From assembly GCA_028285445.1 (NCBI GenBank), contig JANQPQ010000038.1, positions 1-64,000 on the forward strand: 64,000 nt of DNA, in the 5' to 3' direction. Each line of letters starts with the position of its first letter. Positions within the stretch are counted from its first letter, which is position 1. Shown here in pieces: positions 7,675 through 16,644 of the stretch. The position numbers and the translations under genes are program-made. The notes below the pieces were generated by a model that did not search any database, was not told the DNA's origin, and saw nothing but the letters and a program-made list of their open reading frames with translations. This stretch comes from Cyclobacteriaceae bacterium (lineage in GTDB: Bacteria; Bacteroidota; Bacteroidia; Cytophagales; Cyclobacteriaceae).

Positions 7675-10514
7675 GCGTATTCTTAGACTATATAGTTGAG
7701 GATATTTCAGCTGAAGAATTGCCAACTCTTCACGATAAGGTCTTTGTATTCCCCACTAGAAGGGCTTGTATTCACTTTCGAAAAACATTACAGGAGAAGT
7801 TTAGAGAGCACACGTTTTGGAGTCCGGAGATTCTGAGTATAGAGGATTTCGTGGTGAAAATATCAGACAGGCAATTGACGGATGAGTTGACGTTGATTAT
7901 TCAGCTTTATAATATTTATCATAAAGTTTCGCCAACTATAACCCTCGATCGCTTTTATTCCTGGGGGCAAGTCTTGATCAGCGATTTTGATGAAGTAGAT
8001 CGATACATGGCCGATGGGTCAAAGCTCTATCAGAATTTGCAGGAGTACCATGATATTGAGAGTTTCCTTGGGGAAAGCGAGGAAATGAAGCAGGCTTTAG
8101 TGCAATTTAAGAAAGTTGTTCAACAGGATGATCCTACCCATTTAATCAAGGCTTTCTCCGAAACGTGGAGCCAGGTGGGTAAAGTTTACCACGAGTTCCA
8201 ACAATTGCTGGCAGAACAGGAGATGACCTATTCTGGGCTACTGTTTAAGGAAGTAGCTAACAAAGCCCTGGATAAAACCTTGAAGTTGCCCTATAGCCAG
8301 GTGGTTTTTGCTGGTTTCAATGCTTTGTCTCAGTCTGAAGAGGTCTTGTTCGACTACATTATAAATGAAGAAAAAGGAACTATCTATTGGGATGCAGACG
8401 AATTGTATCTGCAAAATGAACATGAAGAAGCGGGCCAGTTTGTGAGAAGGTATAAACGCAAATGGAAGGGCAAAAACTCTAAATGGGTAGTTACGGATTA
8501 TGCCTCAGGGAGTGCCTCGTTGAATTTTGTTGGTACCAGTCACATGGTTGGCCAGGCCAAAATCTCCTCTGAATTACTATTGACCGGGGCTGTGCCGGCC
8601 AACATGCAAACCGGGCTAATTCTGGCCGACGAAAATATGCTTTTTCCCACGTTGTACGCCTTACCAGATTCGGTTAGGGAAGTGAATGTAACCATGGGAT
8701 ATCCCTTGTCGAAATCATCGCTAAATCAATTAGTTGAAAGCTGTTTTCTGTTGCACATATCAAAAAGGGGGCAGGGCGAAAAGGCGTATTTCAAGGTGAG
8801 GGAGGTAATAGCACTTCTTGAAAACCCCATGTTGCGATCTGTAGCTCCTCAGGCAACAGAGGTAATTAAATGGTTGAAATACAGGAGGTCGGTTTGGGTT
8901 AGTGGGGCGAAACTTATGGATGAAATTACCTCAACCCAGCTGCAAGCTTGGTTTGTGGTGCCAGAGAAGAGCACAGAAATATTGGGGTACTTGGTAGATC
9001 ATCTTGTAAAGTTATTCAACGCTGTAAAAGCTCAGGGCAACAACCCCATTGAGCTCGAATATATCTATCACTACTTAAAGGCACTAAAGCAACTTCAGGG
9101 GACTATCGCGGAAAATACTTACTCCGCCGATCTTAAGACGATATTTAAGTTCATAAAAGAAACTCTTAAAAGTGTGAAGGTGCCCTTTGTTGGTGAACCA
9201 TTGGAGGGACTGCAAATAATGGGATTCTTAGAGACGCGAGCACTTGATTTCGAGAACTTAATAATTCTAGCCTCGAATGAAGGCAACCTGCCTGCGGGGC
9301 GCAGCAGAATTACCTACATCCCCCATGCGTTACGTAAGGCATTCAAGTTGCCCACTTTCGAAGAGCTTGATGCCATTTATGCCTACCACTTCAAAAGACT
9401 GCTGCAACGTACCAAGAATGCATACGTGATCTACAACACAGAACTGGCGGTTGATGGATCGGGAGAAAAGAGTCGCTACATTCTACAGCTGCAAAATGCA
9501 TTGATTGGTTCCAAGGTGAAGATTACCAATAGTGTAATCTCTCAGAAAGTGCCACTTAGTACGGACCCAATACCTATAAATGTTGAAAAAACCGCAGCAG
9601 TTCTTGAGTTACTGCAACGTTTCAAATTCCAAACCGAAGATGAACCAGCTCGCTTAAGCCCTACCACATTGGTAACCTACATTGAATGCAAACTCAGATT
9701 CTATTTCCGCCATGTATTAAAGCTTCCTGAATACGAGAATTTCTCAGATGATATCGATCCCAGGGAATTTGGGTTAATTGTGCATCGGGCGCTGGAGCTG
9801 ATTTATGCCAACTACGAAGGCGAGACAGTTTCTCGTGATGTACTAAGAGCCTTCGTGAAAGATGGTAGGGTAGAGGAAGTAGTGAAAGATGCTTACAAGG
9901 AACAGCAACTTTTGAAAGATGACCAACTACTGGAGGGCCGAAACCTGCTTAACAAGGGCATAATAGTAAGGATACTCAACAAAGTATTAGATCTTGACAT
10001 AAGGGAGAGCCCGTTTACCATGCAGGCTGTTGAAACCAAGCAGTTGAGAATGAAGATGCCTTTGGGAGATAATGAGATTCTGCTTGGTGGTACTGTAGAT
10101 AGAATTGATCAGGATAAACATGGGGTATATAGGATAATAGACTACAAAACTGGTATCACCGATATGATGCCGCAGTCGAGAAGAACCAATGCCGATTACG
10201 AGGAATACATTGAAGAGTACTTCAATAACCCGAAGTTCAAATCTGGCTTTCAGGCCTACTATTATACCTATCTGTTTCAGAAACTGTTTCCCGGGCAAAA
10301 GGTAAAGTCAGGGATATTTGCAATGAAGGAAATTAATAAGGGGGTTCAGTTTTTACGAAATGGCGAGGCCATTAGCCCGGCCTTAATTCAGGAATTTGAA
10401 AAGAAGCTGATTGGTTTGATACAAGAGATTTTCAACCCTGAAATAGAATTTTCTCAAACTACTGATGAGAAAGTCTGTCGCTATTGCGCCTATAAAGAAA
10501 TCTGTAAAAGGTAG
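7671..10514 (+). CDS. AddB-like PD-(D/E)XK exonuclease subunit
   Basis: A 947-residue protein with an inactive helicase-like body (no Walker A; FVFPTRRACIHF at the N-terminus and an ILASNEGNLP motif) and a C-terminal nuclease: D810 in GGTVDRID, D824 and K826 in IIDYKTG, then GFQAYYYTYLF. Four cysteines, C673 just before the nuclease and C936, C939 and C945 at the very end (CRYCAYKEIC), have the spacing of the AddB/Cas4/Dna2 iron-sulfur cluster. It would form the heterodimer with the AddA-like subunit whose stop codon overlaps its start (ATGA). Generic annotation would call it a PD-(D/E)XK nuclease family protein. Confidence 0.88.
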   Translation: MSVFLDYIVEDISAEELPTLHDKVFVFPTRRACIHFRKTLQEKFREHTFWSPEILSIEDFVVKISDRQLTDELTLIIQLYNIYHKVSPTITLDRFYSWGQVLISDFDEVDRYMADGSKLYQNLQEYHDIESFLGESEEMKQALVQFKKVVQQDDPTHLIKAFSETWSQVGKVYHEFQQLLAEQEMTYSGLLFKEVANKALDKTLKLPYSQVVFAGFNALSQSEEVLFDYIINEEKGTIYWDADELYLQNEHEEAGQFVRRYKRKWKGKNSKWVVTDYASGSASLNFVGTSHMVGQAKISSELLLTGAVPANMQTGLILADENMLFPTLYALPDSVREVNVTMGYPLSKSSLNQLVESCFLLHISKRGQGEKAYFKVREVIALLENPMLRSVAPQATEVIKWLKYRRSVWVSGAKLMDEITSTQLQAWFVVPEKSTEILGYLVDHLVKLFNAVKAQGNNPIELEYIYHYLKALKQLQGTIAENTYSADLKTIFKFIKETLKSVKVPFVGEPLEGLQIMGFLETRALDFENLIILASNEGNLPAGRSRITYIPHALRKAFKLPTFEELDAIYAYHFKRLLQRTKNAYVIYNTELAVDGSGEKSRYILQLQNALIGSKVKITNSVISQKVPLSTDPIPINVEKTAAVLELLQRFKFQTEDEPARLSPTTLVTYIECKLRFYFRHVLKLPEYENFSDDIDPREFGLIVHRALELIYANYEGETVSRDVLRAFVKDGRVEEVVKDAYKEQQLLKDDQLLEGRNLLNKGIIVRILNKVLDLDIRESPFTMQAVETKQLRMKMPLGDNEILLGGTVDRIDQDKHGVYRIIDYKTGITDMMPQSRRTNADYEEYIEEYFNNPKFKSGFQAYYYTYLFQKLFPGQKVKSGIFAMKEINKGVQFLRNGEAISPALIQEFEKKLIGLIQEIFNPEIEFSQTTDEKVCRYCAYKEICKR

Positions 10515-10574
10515 ATTTTCATTTTCAAGGATGAGCCATTTTTCTACCTTGTTAATCTAAACTCAATAGTACCC

Positions 10575-11324
10575 ATGTGCTACGACGTTGTTCATGGAAC
10601 ATTAAGTATAAAAGAATATGAGGGCGAGTTCAAAGCTACCTTCGTAGAAGGAACTGTCCTAATACCCTTTTACCACACTACTGGCTTCGATCACTTTGAG
10701 ATCCCCGTCATCACCAATCGTGATCCCGAACATTTCCATCACTTTAGTTGGGGGCTAATACCTAACTGGGCCCGCGATCCTGCCGACGTCGAAAAGAAGA
10801 GAAAGCAAAATATCAATGCAAGGGGAGAAGATCTCTTTGAAAGACCATCATATAAAGCACCAGCCCGTTCTCAGCGATGTATGGTAATTCTCGATGGATA
10901 TTTTGAGCATCATCATAAGGATGGTAAGGCTTTTCCTCATTTAGTTAGAATGGCTAGCAAGAAACCCTTTGCCGTAGCTGGCTTGTGGGATGCCTGGAGA
11001 AGCCCCGCCGGAGAATACATCAACAGCGTCGCCATCATTACTACTAAAGCCAATCCACTCATGCGGCACATTCATAATGCCCCTAAGTTTAGCGATGAAC
11101 CAAGAATGCCAGCTATTCTAGATCAATCGAATTATGAGGCCTGGCTTTCAGACACCCAGGATAAAGAAGAAATAAAAAGCATGCTGGTTCCGTATCCTGC
11201 TGATGAAATGGAGGCGTATACTGTGCCTAGATTGAAAGGCAAGGCGGCAATAGGAAATAAGCCTGAAGCTGTGGAACGAAGGCCTTACCCTGAGTTAGAA
11301 ACGCAACAAGGATCTTTATTTTAG
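10575..11324 (+). CDS. SOS response-associated peptidase (SRAP, HMCES/YedK family)
   Basis: A 249-residue SRAP protein. The family forms a covalent thiazolidine crosslink through Cys2 with abasic sites in single-stranded DNA and protects them during replication. Here Cys2 follows the initiator Met (MCYDVV), and WGLIPNWA, NINARGED and GYFEHHH (E111) are present. The active-site His is within RHIHN; the usual RMP motif follows after about eight extra residues, a small local insertion. It follows the AddAB-like pair by 60 bases and precedes the DinB-like gene by 5 bases, so it belongs to a DNA-repair neighbourhood. The exact ATG start is fixed by the need for Cys at position 2. Confidence 0.92.
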   Translation: MCYDVVHGTLSIKEYEGEFKATFVEGTVLIPFYHTTGFDHFEIPVITNRDPEHFHHFSWGLIPNWARDPADVEKKRKQNINARGEDLFERPSYKAPARSQRCMVILDGYFEHHHKDGKAFPHLVRMASKKPFAVAGLWDAWRSPAGEYINSVAIITTKANPLMRHIHNAPKFSDEPRMPAILDQSNYEAWLSDTQDKEEIKSMLVPYPADEMEAYTVPRLKGKAAIGNKPEAVERRPYPELETQQGSLF

Positions 11325-11329
11325 CAGCA

Positions 11330-11842
11330 ATGAAAACTGGCATAACAGAGGAGTTTATTGTGGCATCGGTACTTCACATTAATGAAAACACTCCAAGAAT
11401 TGAAAAGTGCTTTGCGCAGCTTTCGGAGGAAGAGGTGTGGATATCTTCAAATGAATCATCAAATAGCATGGGCAACCTGGTATTACACCTGTGTGGCAAT
11501 ATTACCCAGTACATTATCTCAGCACTGGGTGGTAGGCAAGACAAACGGCAGCGGGATGAAGAGTTTTCCGCTAAAGGAGGATACAACAAGGCTCAACTAA
11601 TTGAAAAACTGCAACAAGTGGTATCTCAGGCTACCAGCATAATTGAGGAGATGTCGGAAGAAGAACTACTGCGGAAACGAAAAGTGCAGGGGTTTGAGCT
11701 TTCCGGGATCAACATTATAATTCATGTAACTGAGCATTATTCATATCATACTGGTCAAATAGCCTACTACACCAAGCAGCTACGTGATAAAGCCCTACAT
11801 TTCTATGGAGGTAAAGACCTCAATCAGCGCAATGAGTTGTGA
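11330..11842 (+). CDS. DinB/DUF1572-like metal-binding protein
   Basis: A 170-residue predicted four-helix-bundle protein of the DinB superfamily. Likely metal ligands are H53 (LVLHLCGN), H136 and H140 (HVTEHYSYHTGQI), the typical three-His pattern. DinB-fold proteins of this kind are often thiol-dependent transferases or of unknown function; this is unrelated to DNA polymerase IV, which shares the old gene name. It starts 5 bases after the SRAP gene and is probably co-transcribed with it. Substrate unknown. Confidence 0.82.
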   Translation: MKTGITEEFIVASVLHINENTPRIEKCFAQLSEEEVWISSNESSNSMGNLVLHLCGNITQYIISALGGRQDKRQRDEEFSAKGGYNKAQLIEKLQQVVSQATSIIEEMSEEELLRKRKVQGFELSGINIIIHVTEHYSYHTGQIAYYTKQLRDKALHFYGGKDLNQRNEL

Positions 11843-11885
11843 TTAGTTTGACAAACCCCTTATCTTAATCAGGGAGATATCTGCC

Positions 11886-13037
11886 ATGAATATTCTGCTG
11901 GCCATAGGCTCATTTCAATCATTGTTCTTCGCGGCTCTTCTTGTTAACAAAAAGGGCCGTACTATTTGTGACAAAGCCCTAGCCCTGTGGTTAGGTTTGC
12001 TATCTCTTCATTTGGCCGTGATTTATTGCAAGTACCTGGGTTTATACGAAGATTACCCCCACCTAATTGGTTCAACATCATCTTTCATATTCTTATATGG
12101 GCCAATGCTATTTTTCTATGTTGACAATTACAGCTCAAACTTTCCGGGGTTTCGGAATGTCTACTTTCTTCACCTGATACCTTTTGTGGCCTACAATATT
12201 TTCATGATACCTTTCTACCTAAAATCTGGCGACGAAAAAATTGTTTATTACACCAATGCTATGGCTGAAGCTCCGCCGTTTGCCTATTCAATGTTTGGTA
12301 TTCTAAAAGCGGCAACAATGCCAGCCTACCTCGTGCTGATTCTCGCTGATATTCAAAGACACCGTAATAACCTTAAATTCTACTTCTGCAATTTTGATAA
12401 AAAAGACCTCAATTGGGTTAGGTATCTGTTAGTGACAATTTCGTTAGTCGCACTTCTTATAATCGCGATTGGAATCCGGGATTTTGACGGTGGTGTTGTT
12501 TTTTCCGATGGCTCGGAAAGGTGGATTTTTATTGCAGTGTCAATATGGGTATTTGGAATTGGGTTCTATGGACTGCAGCAGACTCCTATATTCCAAAATG
12601 TCACTTTTGATATGCGTGAAGCCTCTGGCCCTACCTCTCAATTCGGCGACTCTGCAAAGTTGTATAAGATGAATAAGCTTCAGTCATTACGTGATCATGG
12701 ATTTGAGGAGAAGCTTAACAACTACCTGGCTGATAAGAAACCTTTCCTTAAACCTAAACTCACCATTGATGAGTTGGCCGATGAATTGTCCATAACACCG
12801 CACGATCTTTCCGCATTCATTAATGAATCTATGGGTAAGACCTTTTTTGACCTGGTCAATTCCTTTCGGGTGGAGGAATTAAAAAATAGGTTGAAAGATC
12901 CAGCTAACAGCAACTTAACGTTGCTCGGAAATGCCCAAGAGTCGGGGTTTAATTCAAAAGCTTCCCTGAACCGAATTTTTAAAAAGCACACCGGTGTTAG
13001 TCCTTCCCAGTATTTGAAGCGACATTCCTCGCAGTAG
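11886..13037 (+). CDS. Membrane-anchored AraC-family transcriptional regulator
   Basis: A 383-residue protein with about seven hydrophobic membrane segments in residues 1-250 and an AraC/XylS-type double helix-turn-helix in the last 100 residues (TIDELADELSITPHDLSAFI and the second recognition part ending GVSPSQYLKRH). This architecture, an integral membrane sensor fused directly to a DNA-binding domain, is common in Bacteroidota. The start at 11886 lies 43 bases after the DinB-like gene; it may be read through from that operon or have its own promoter. Ligand and targets are not visible. Confidence 0.87.
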   Translation: MNILLAIGSFQSLFFAALLVNKKGRTICDKALALWLGLLSLHLAVIYCKYLGLYEDYPHLIGSTSSFIFLYGPMLFFYVDNYSSNFPGFRNVYFLHLIPFVAYNIFMIPFYLKSGDEKIVYYTNAMAEAPPFAYSMFGILKAATMPAYLVLILADIQRHRNNLKFYFCNFDKKDLNWVRYLLVTISLVALLIIAIGIRDFDGGVVFSDGSERWIFIAVSIWVFGIGFYGLQQTPIFQNVTFDMREASGPTSQFGDSAKLYKMNKLQSLRDHGFEEKLNNYLADKKPFLKPKLTIDELADELSITPHDLSAFINESMGKTFFDLVNSFRVEELKNRLKDPANSNLTLLGNAQESGFNSKASLNRIFKKHTGVSPSQYLKRHSSQ

Positions 13038-13204
13038 GGTTCATTTTGCTAATTGAATCCCGCCTTGCAATTCTCCAACTAATCCACGCCGAACAACAAA
13101 CCGCTTTCCGAGGCCAATAGGACTCACTTCGTAAGGTAAGCCCAATTACAACATTTTACCTGAGCGTTTTCGTCTTACTTAGCGTTTTCAATGAGATAAA
13201 CACC

Positions 13205-13393
13205 ATGCCTCGAAGACTAACGATTGTAATCAGTTCAGTGCTGCTGTTGTCATCAGCACTTATGGCTGTCGACTACACCCTGTCCCCTCATGCATCCGCC
13301 ACTTGGTTGATATTGTTCGGAGGAGTGTTGTTTCTGTCGTCGGTGGTACTGCTGCTCTTTATTGAAATCAACAAGAATAACTTAAAAAAGTAA
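13205..13393 (+). CDS. Small two-helix membrane protein
   Basis: A 62-residue protein with two predicted membrane helices (about 7-24 and 32-53), a basic N-terminus (MPRR) and a charged C-terminus. I do not recognise a family. It ends 10 bases before the Crp-like regulator and is probably in the same transcript. The 167-base gap before it shows nothing clear. Confidence 0.6.
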   Translation: MPRRLTIVISSVLLLSSALMAVDYTLSPHASATWLILFGGVLFLSSVVLLLFIEINKNNLKK

Positions 13394-13403
13394 GGAAGAA
13401 TTA

Positions 13404-14096
13404 ATGCGCTTCAAACCAATGATCTTGCCTGAATCTAGCCTTTTTGCGGCCCTGAGCACCGCGCAACGAGCCTACCTCCAACTGAATACCAGGATGATGA
13501 CTCTTAGCAAGGGAGAGTATATTGAGGAGAATAACCGGCAACTCTTTCAGCTTATTAGTGGGAAACTGATAGTTTATGAACTGGATAACGAGGGTAATGA
13601 GTTTGTAAAATACCTTGTGAAAGAGGGGGCAATGTTTGGGAACCTGTTGGCTTCAGATTCAGTTTCTCCCGAGGAGTTTGCAAAGGTAGTTTCTCAGGAG
13701 GCCACAATTGCCATTTATCCGAATCCGGTAATATCAGATTTTCTTGATTCCAACGCTGGATTTGCGAAAGCCTATGCCCAGGAAGTATGGAATAGATGCA
13801 AGGTGGTTGAGAAGCAATTTCGCGTAATCAGGCGCCATAAGGAAGTGCGAAGTCGGTTGATTTATTTGCTATTAAATTGGGGCTTAGAGGAGGGAAGTAA
13901 GGCGGGTGACTACACCTTGGTAGAAAATCATCTTACGCATGAGGAAATTGCTTCTTTAATTGGAACCACCAGGGTTACAACTACCAACCTTCTCAACCAA
14001 CTAAGGCAGCAAAAGGCTGTGATCTACGACCGCAACCAGTTTCAATTGAATCTGGAAATACTAAGCAGGGAGTATGGCTCATCATTGGGTCTGTAA
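13404..14096 (+). CDS. Crp/Fnr-family transcriptional regulator
   Basis: A 230-residue protein with an N-terminal cyclic-nucleotide-binding-like jelly roll (about 25-125) and a C-terminal winged helix (about 150-215) carrying LTHEEIASLIGTTRVTTTNLL, the recognition helix pattern of Crp/Fnr. The jelly roll lacks an obvious phosphate-binding cassette: the stretch that should read GE..R..T is GAMFGNLLASDSVSPEEF, with no Arg. Hence cAMP binding is doubtful, although a nucleotide cyclase gene follows. No Fnr-type iron-sulfur cysteines are present. It lies downstream of the small membrane protein gene. Confidence 0.88.
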   Translation: MRFKPMILPESSLFAALSTAQRAYLQLNTRMMTLSKGEYIEENNRQLFQLISGKLIVYELDNEGNEFVKYLVKEGAMFGNLLASDSVSPEEFAKVVSQEATIAIYPNPVISDFLDSNAGFAKAYAQEVWNRCKVVEKQFRVIRRHKEVRSRLIYLLLNWGLEEGSKAGDYTLVENHLTHEEIASLIGTTRVTTTNLLNQLRQQKAVIYDRNQFQLNLEILSREYGSSLGL

Positions 14097-14152
14097 GACT
14101 TTTAACCACTACTAGCAATAAAAATTTCTTTCTGAAATGTATGTTACTATTT

Positions 14153-14160
14153 TATTTTTG
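14153..14160 (+). promoter_or_regulatory. Candidate -7 box for the cyclase gene
   Basis: TATTTTTG matches TAnnTTTG and lies 60 bases upstream of the cyclase ATG in the 123-base gap after the Crp-like gene. No good -33 box is seen, so this is tentative. Confidence 0.35.
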
Positions 14161-14219
14161 ACCGGTAATCCAGGCAACTACGTATAGTAGTATAAGGTCA
14201 TTACTCAAAATAGTACAAC

Positions 14220-15317
14220 ATGAAGAAAACAGGCAAACTCTCAAGATTGCCATTGTTCCTAACCATTATGGGCCTATGGATGCTTGTAGGCCTCTTTACC
14301 GCTTGTTATGAATTCTTTTTTTTGGCTAACTACCCCGGCGTTTTAAACACCCCTGCCATGGGTGAGTACAACCTTGCCAATGCTGCTTTAGCAGCTGTAA
14401 TTTGGGGTGCCCTTGGTGGTTTTTTGTTCGCATACCTGGAGATTTTTGTGTTGCAGAACAAGTTTCGACGACAGCCTTTCTCCAGAGTGGTTCTGATTAA
14501 GGGCGGCTTGTACGTTCTCATGCTAACGGTGCTAAACATTTTTATTTCTTTCCTTTTCAACAGTTTTCTGGCTGGCCGAGCCGTTAGCGATCCTCAAGTT
14601 TGGCAGAATGTAAAAGCGTTTGTGTATAGTACTGCTTTTTGGCACCCGCTTTTTCCGTTTTTTGGCCTCACACTTTTGACGCTTTTTATCATGCAGATAA
14701 GTCAAAGATTCGGCCAGGGCGAGATGATGAAGATGCTTGGGGGTAGATATTTTCAACCTAAAGAGGAGAAGAGGATTTTCATGTTTCTGGATTTGAAATC
14801 ATCGACGGCAATTGCAGAGAAATTAGGGCATGGCCAGTTTTTTAATTTGATAAATGACTTCTTCCATGATATAACAGATACGATAATCGCTTACCGTGGA
14901 GAAATTTACGATTATGTGGGAGACGAGATTATTGTTTGCTGGACCACCACCAACGGCATTGATAGTGCCAACTGTCTGCAATGCTTCTTTGCCATTGAGG
15001 AGGTAATTGCCACCAGGGAGGATTACTATAAGGGTAAATATGGAATGGTTCCTGAATTTAAAGCGGGATTGCATTTGGGATATGCCACAGTAGGAGAAAT
15101 TGGAAGAGTGAAAAAGTCCATTAGCTACAGCGGAGATGTGCTTAACACCGCTAGTCGCATCCAGTCCATTTGTAATGATTACAATGAAAAACTACTGATC
15201 TCGGAAGACCTTAGTTCCAGCCTGGTGGATAAGCCCAACCTCAATATAAACAAGATTGGCACCATTCCTTTGAAGGGGAAAGAGAAGCCTGTTGACATTT
15301 ATGCGGTTAAGAAATAG
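14220..15317 (+). CDS. Membrane-bound class III nucleotide cyclase
   Basis: A 365-residue protein with four predicted membrane segments in the first 165 residues and a class III cyclase domain (about 180-350). Metal-binding aspartates are D191 (FLDLKSST) and D235 (YVGDEII), and transition-state residues N309 and R313 lie in LNTASRI. In my hand alignment the two substrate-selecting positions are D231 and S302, neither the Lys/Asp pair of classical adenylate cyclases nor the Glu/Cys pair of guanylate cyclases, so I do not assign the nucleotide. It follows a Crp-like gene by 123 bases, which suggests, but does not prove, a second-messenger pair. Confidence 0.87.
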   Translation: MKKTGKLSRLPLFLTIMGLWMLVGLFTACYEFFFLANYPGVLNTPAMGEYNLANAALAAVIWGALGGFLFAYLEIFVLQNKFRRQPFSRVVLIKGGLYVLMLTVLNIFISFLFNSFLAGRAVSDPQVWQNVKAFVYSTAFWHPLFPFFGLTLLTLFIMQISQRFGQGEMMKMLGGRYFQPKEEKRIFMFLDLKSSTAIAEKLGHGQFFNLINDFFHDITDTIIAYRGEIYDYVGDEIIVCWTTTNGIDSANCLQCFFAIEEVIATREDYYKGKYGMVPEFKAGLHLGYATVGEIGRVKKSISYSGDVLNTASRIQSICNDYNEKLLISEDLSSSLVDKPNLNINKIGTIPLKGKEKPVDIYAVKK

Positions 15318-15327
15318 CCGATGACAA

Positions 15328-16644
15328 CTACGAGGCTATAGGTAGCGGCCTGGTTTTGTCGGTGCTTATATCAGCCTTTAGCATATACAAGATATTATAC
15401 AAGCCAAAGAAAGTCCGATTGAAATAAACAAAGTGCCGTGATCCACGAGCCTGTAATCGGCTAAGCTCCGGGTCTTTACGAATGCCTTCACTTAGTTCAT
15501 AAATTCGGTTGAAAAATGCCTGGTTGCTGAAATCAAATTGGTTACTGTTGAATGGCGTGGATAGATGTCTTATCAAATCTGTAAACATCACCGTTACAAT
15601 GCCCCTATCTCGCTTTGAATCCTTAGGTTTGAAAATCTCTAATTCCTTAAAAAGTCGATCGACTTTACCTGCATCATCAAGGGTATCATGTCGTGCGAGT
15701 TCAAAATAGGCATCGTAGAAATCAGCGGGGATATGCTTTAGGCACCCAAAATCAATCACGCCGAGATTGTTTTCTTTATCGATTATGAAATTACCAGGAT
15801 GGGGATCGGCATGCATAATCCGTAATTCATGCATTTGGAACATGTAAAAATCCCACAATGTTTGTCCTAGCCTATTTCTTTCATCCTGACTGGATTCTTG
15901 CTTGATCCAGGTATCTAGTGGAGTTCCTCCTAACCAGCTCATAGTAAGAATTTGCTTACTGCTGTATTCAGGATAATACTCTGGGAATCGGACTTGGTTG
16001 AGGTGCTGGCAGCTATTGGCGAAATTAATCGATTGCTTAAGCTCCAAATCATAGTCGGCCTCTTCCAGCAGCTTACCTTCCACCTCCTTCATATAAATGT
16101 CAATGTCTTTTCCCTTAACATTCATAAGCTTAAGGGCAAAAGGCTTGGCCAGTTTTAGATCACTCTTGATGGAATTTGCCACACCAGGATACTGCACCTT
16201 TACTGCTAACTGTTGCCCATCTTTCTCGGCCTTATGGACCTGACCCATCGATGCTGCGTTGCTAGCTTTGCTTGAGAAACTATCAAAAAGCTGGTTCGGG
16301 TCTTTGCCAAAACTTGATCTGAAAGTCTTTTTCACCAAAGGGTAAGAAAGGGGCGGAGCACTGTATTGCGCCATGGCAAAGCGATCAGTGTAAGCCTTAG
16401 GCAATATATTCTGATCCATGCTTAGCAGCTGAGCCATTTTAAGAGCAGACCCTTTCAGTTCACTTAGAGAATCGTAAATGTCGCTGGCATTATCTTCTTC
16501 AAGTCCCTCCCTGTTTAGCTTCCCACTGACAGCCGCTGCAGCATAGTGTTTAACGTAATTAGTCCCCACCTTTGCACCGGTAGTAATAAGTTTACTTGCC
16601 CTTCGGACTTTGCTGATAGGTATTTTATCTAGCTCTTTGCTCAT
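15328..16644 (-). CDS. AarF/ABC1/UbiB family protein-kinase-like protein
   Basis: A 438-residue ABC1 (UbiB) family protein with an atypical kinase fold. Visible are the N-terminal SALKMAQLLSMD (the KxGQ motif, here KMAQ), the Ala-rich loop region ASNAASMGQVHKA, the Lys motif LAVKVQYPG, the catalytic segment HADPHPGNF and the metal motif GVIDFG. Family members are linked to isoprenoid quinone biosynthesis and lipid handling; this organism appears to make menaquinone. Its start overlaps by 4 bases the end of a TetR-like gene upstream, so the two are coupled. The 3' end converges with the cyclase gene, 10 bases away. Confidence 0.9.
   Translation of the reverse strand: MSKELDKIPISKVRRASKLITTGAKVGTNYVKHYAAAAVSGKLNREGLEEDNASDIYDSLSELKGSALKMAQLLSMDQNILPKAYTDRFAMAQYSAPPLSYPLVKKTFRSSFGKDPNQLFDSFSSKASNAASMGQVHKAEKDGQQLAVKVQYPGVANSIKSDLKLAKPFALKLMNVKGKDIDIYMKEVEGKLLEEADYDLELKQSINFANSCQHLNQVRFPEYYPEYSSKQILTMSWLGGTPLDTWIKQESSQDERNRLGQTLWDFYMFQMHELRIMHADPHPGNFIIDKENNLGVIDFGCLKHIPADFYDAYFELARHDTLDDAGKVDRLFKELEIFKPKDSKRDRGIVTVMFTDLIRHLSTPFNSNQFDFSNQAFFNRIYELSEGIRKDPELSRLQARGSRHFVYFNRTFFGLYNILYMLKADISTDKTRPLPIAS

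Noticed and set aside
11330-11842. Interpretation as DNA polymerase IV from the DinB name
   Set aside because: The protein is a small His-rich helical bundle with no polymerase motifs; the name refers to a different fold family.
13041-13145. A stop-free minus-strand frame of about 34 codons with protein-like composition in the gap before the small membrane protein gene
   Set aside because: It has no ATG, is short enough to arise by chance, and matches no family I recognise; it could be a decayed fragment but I cannot support it.
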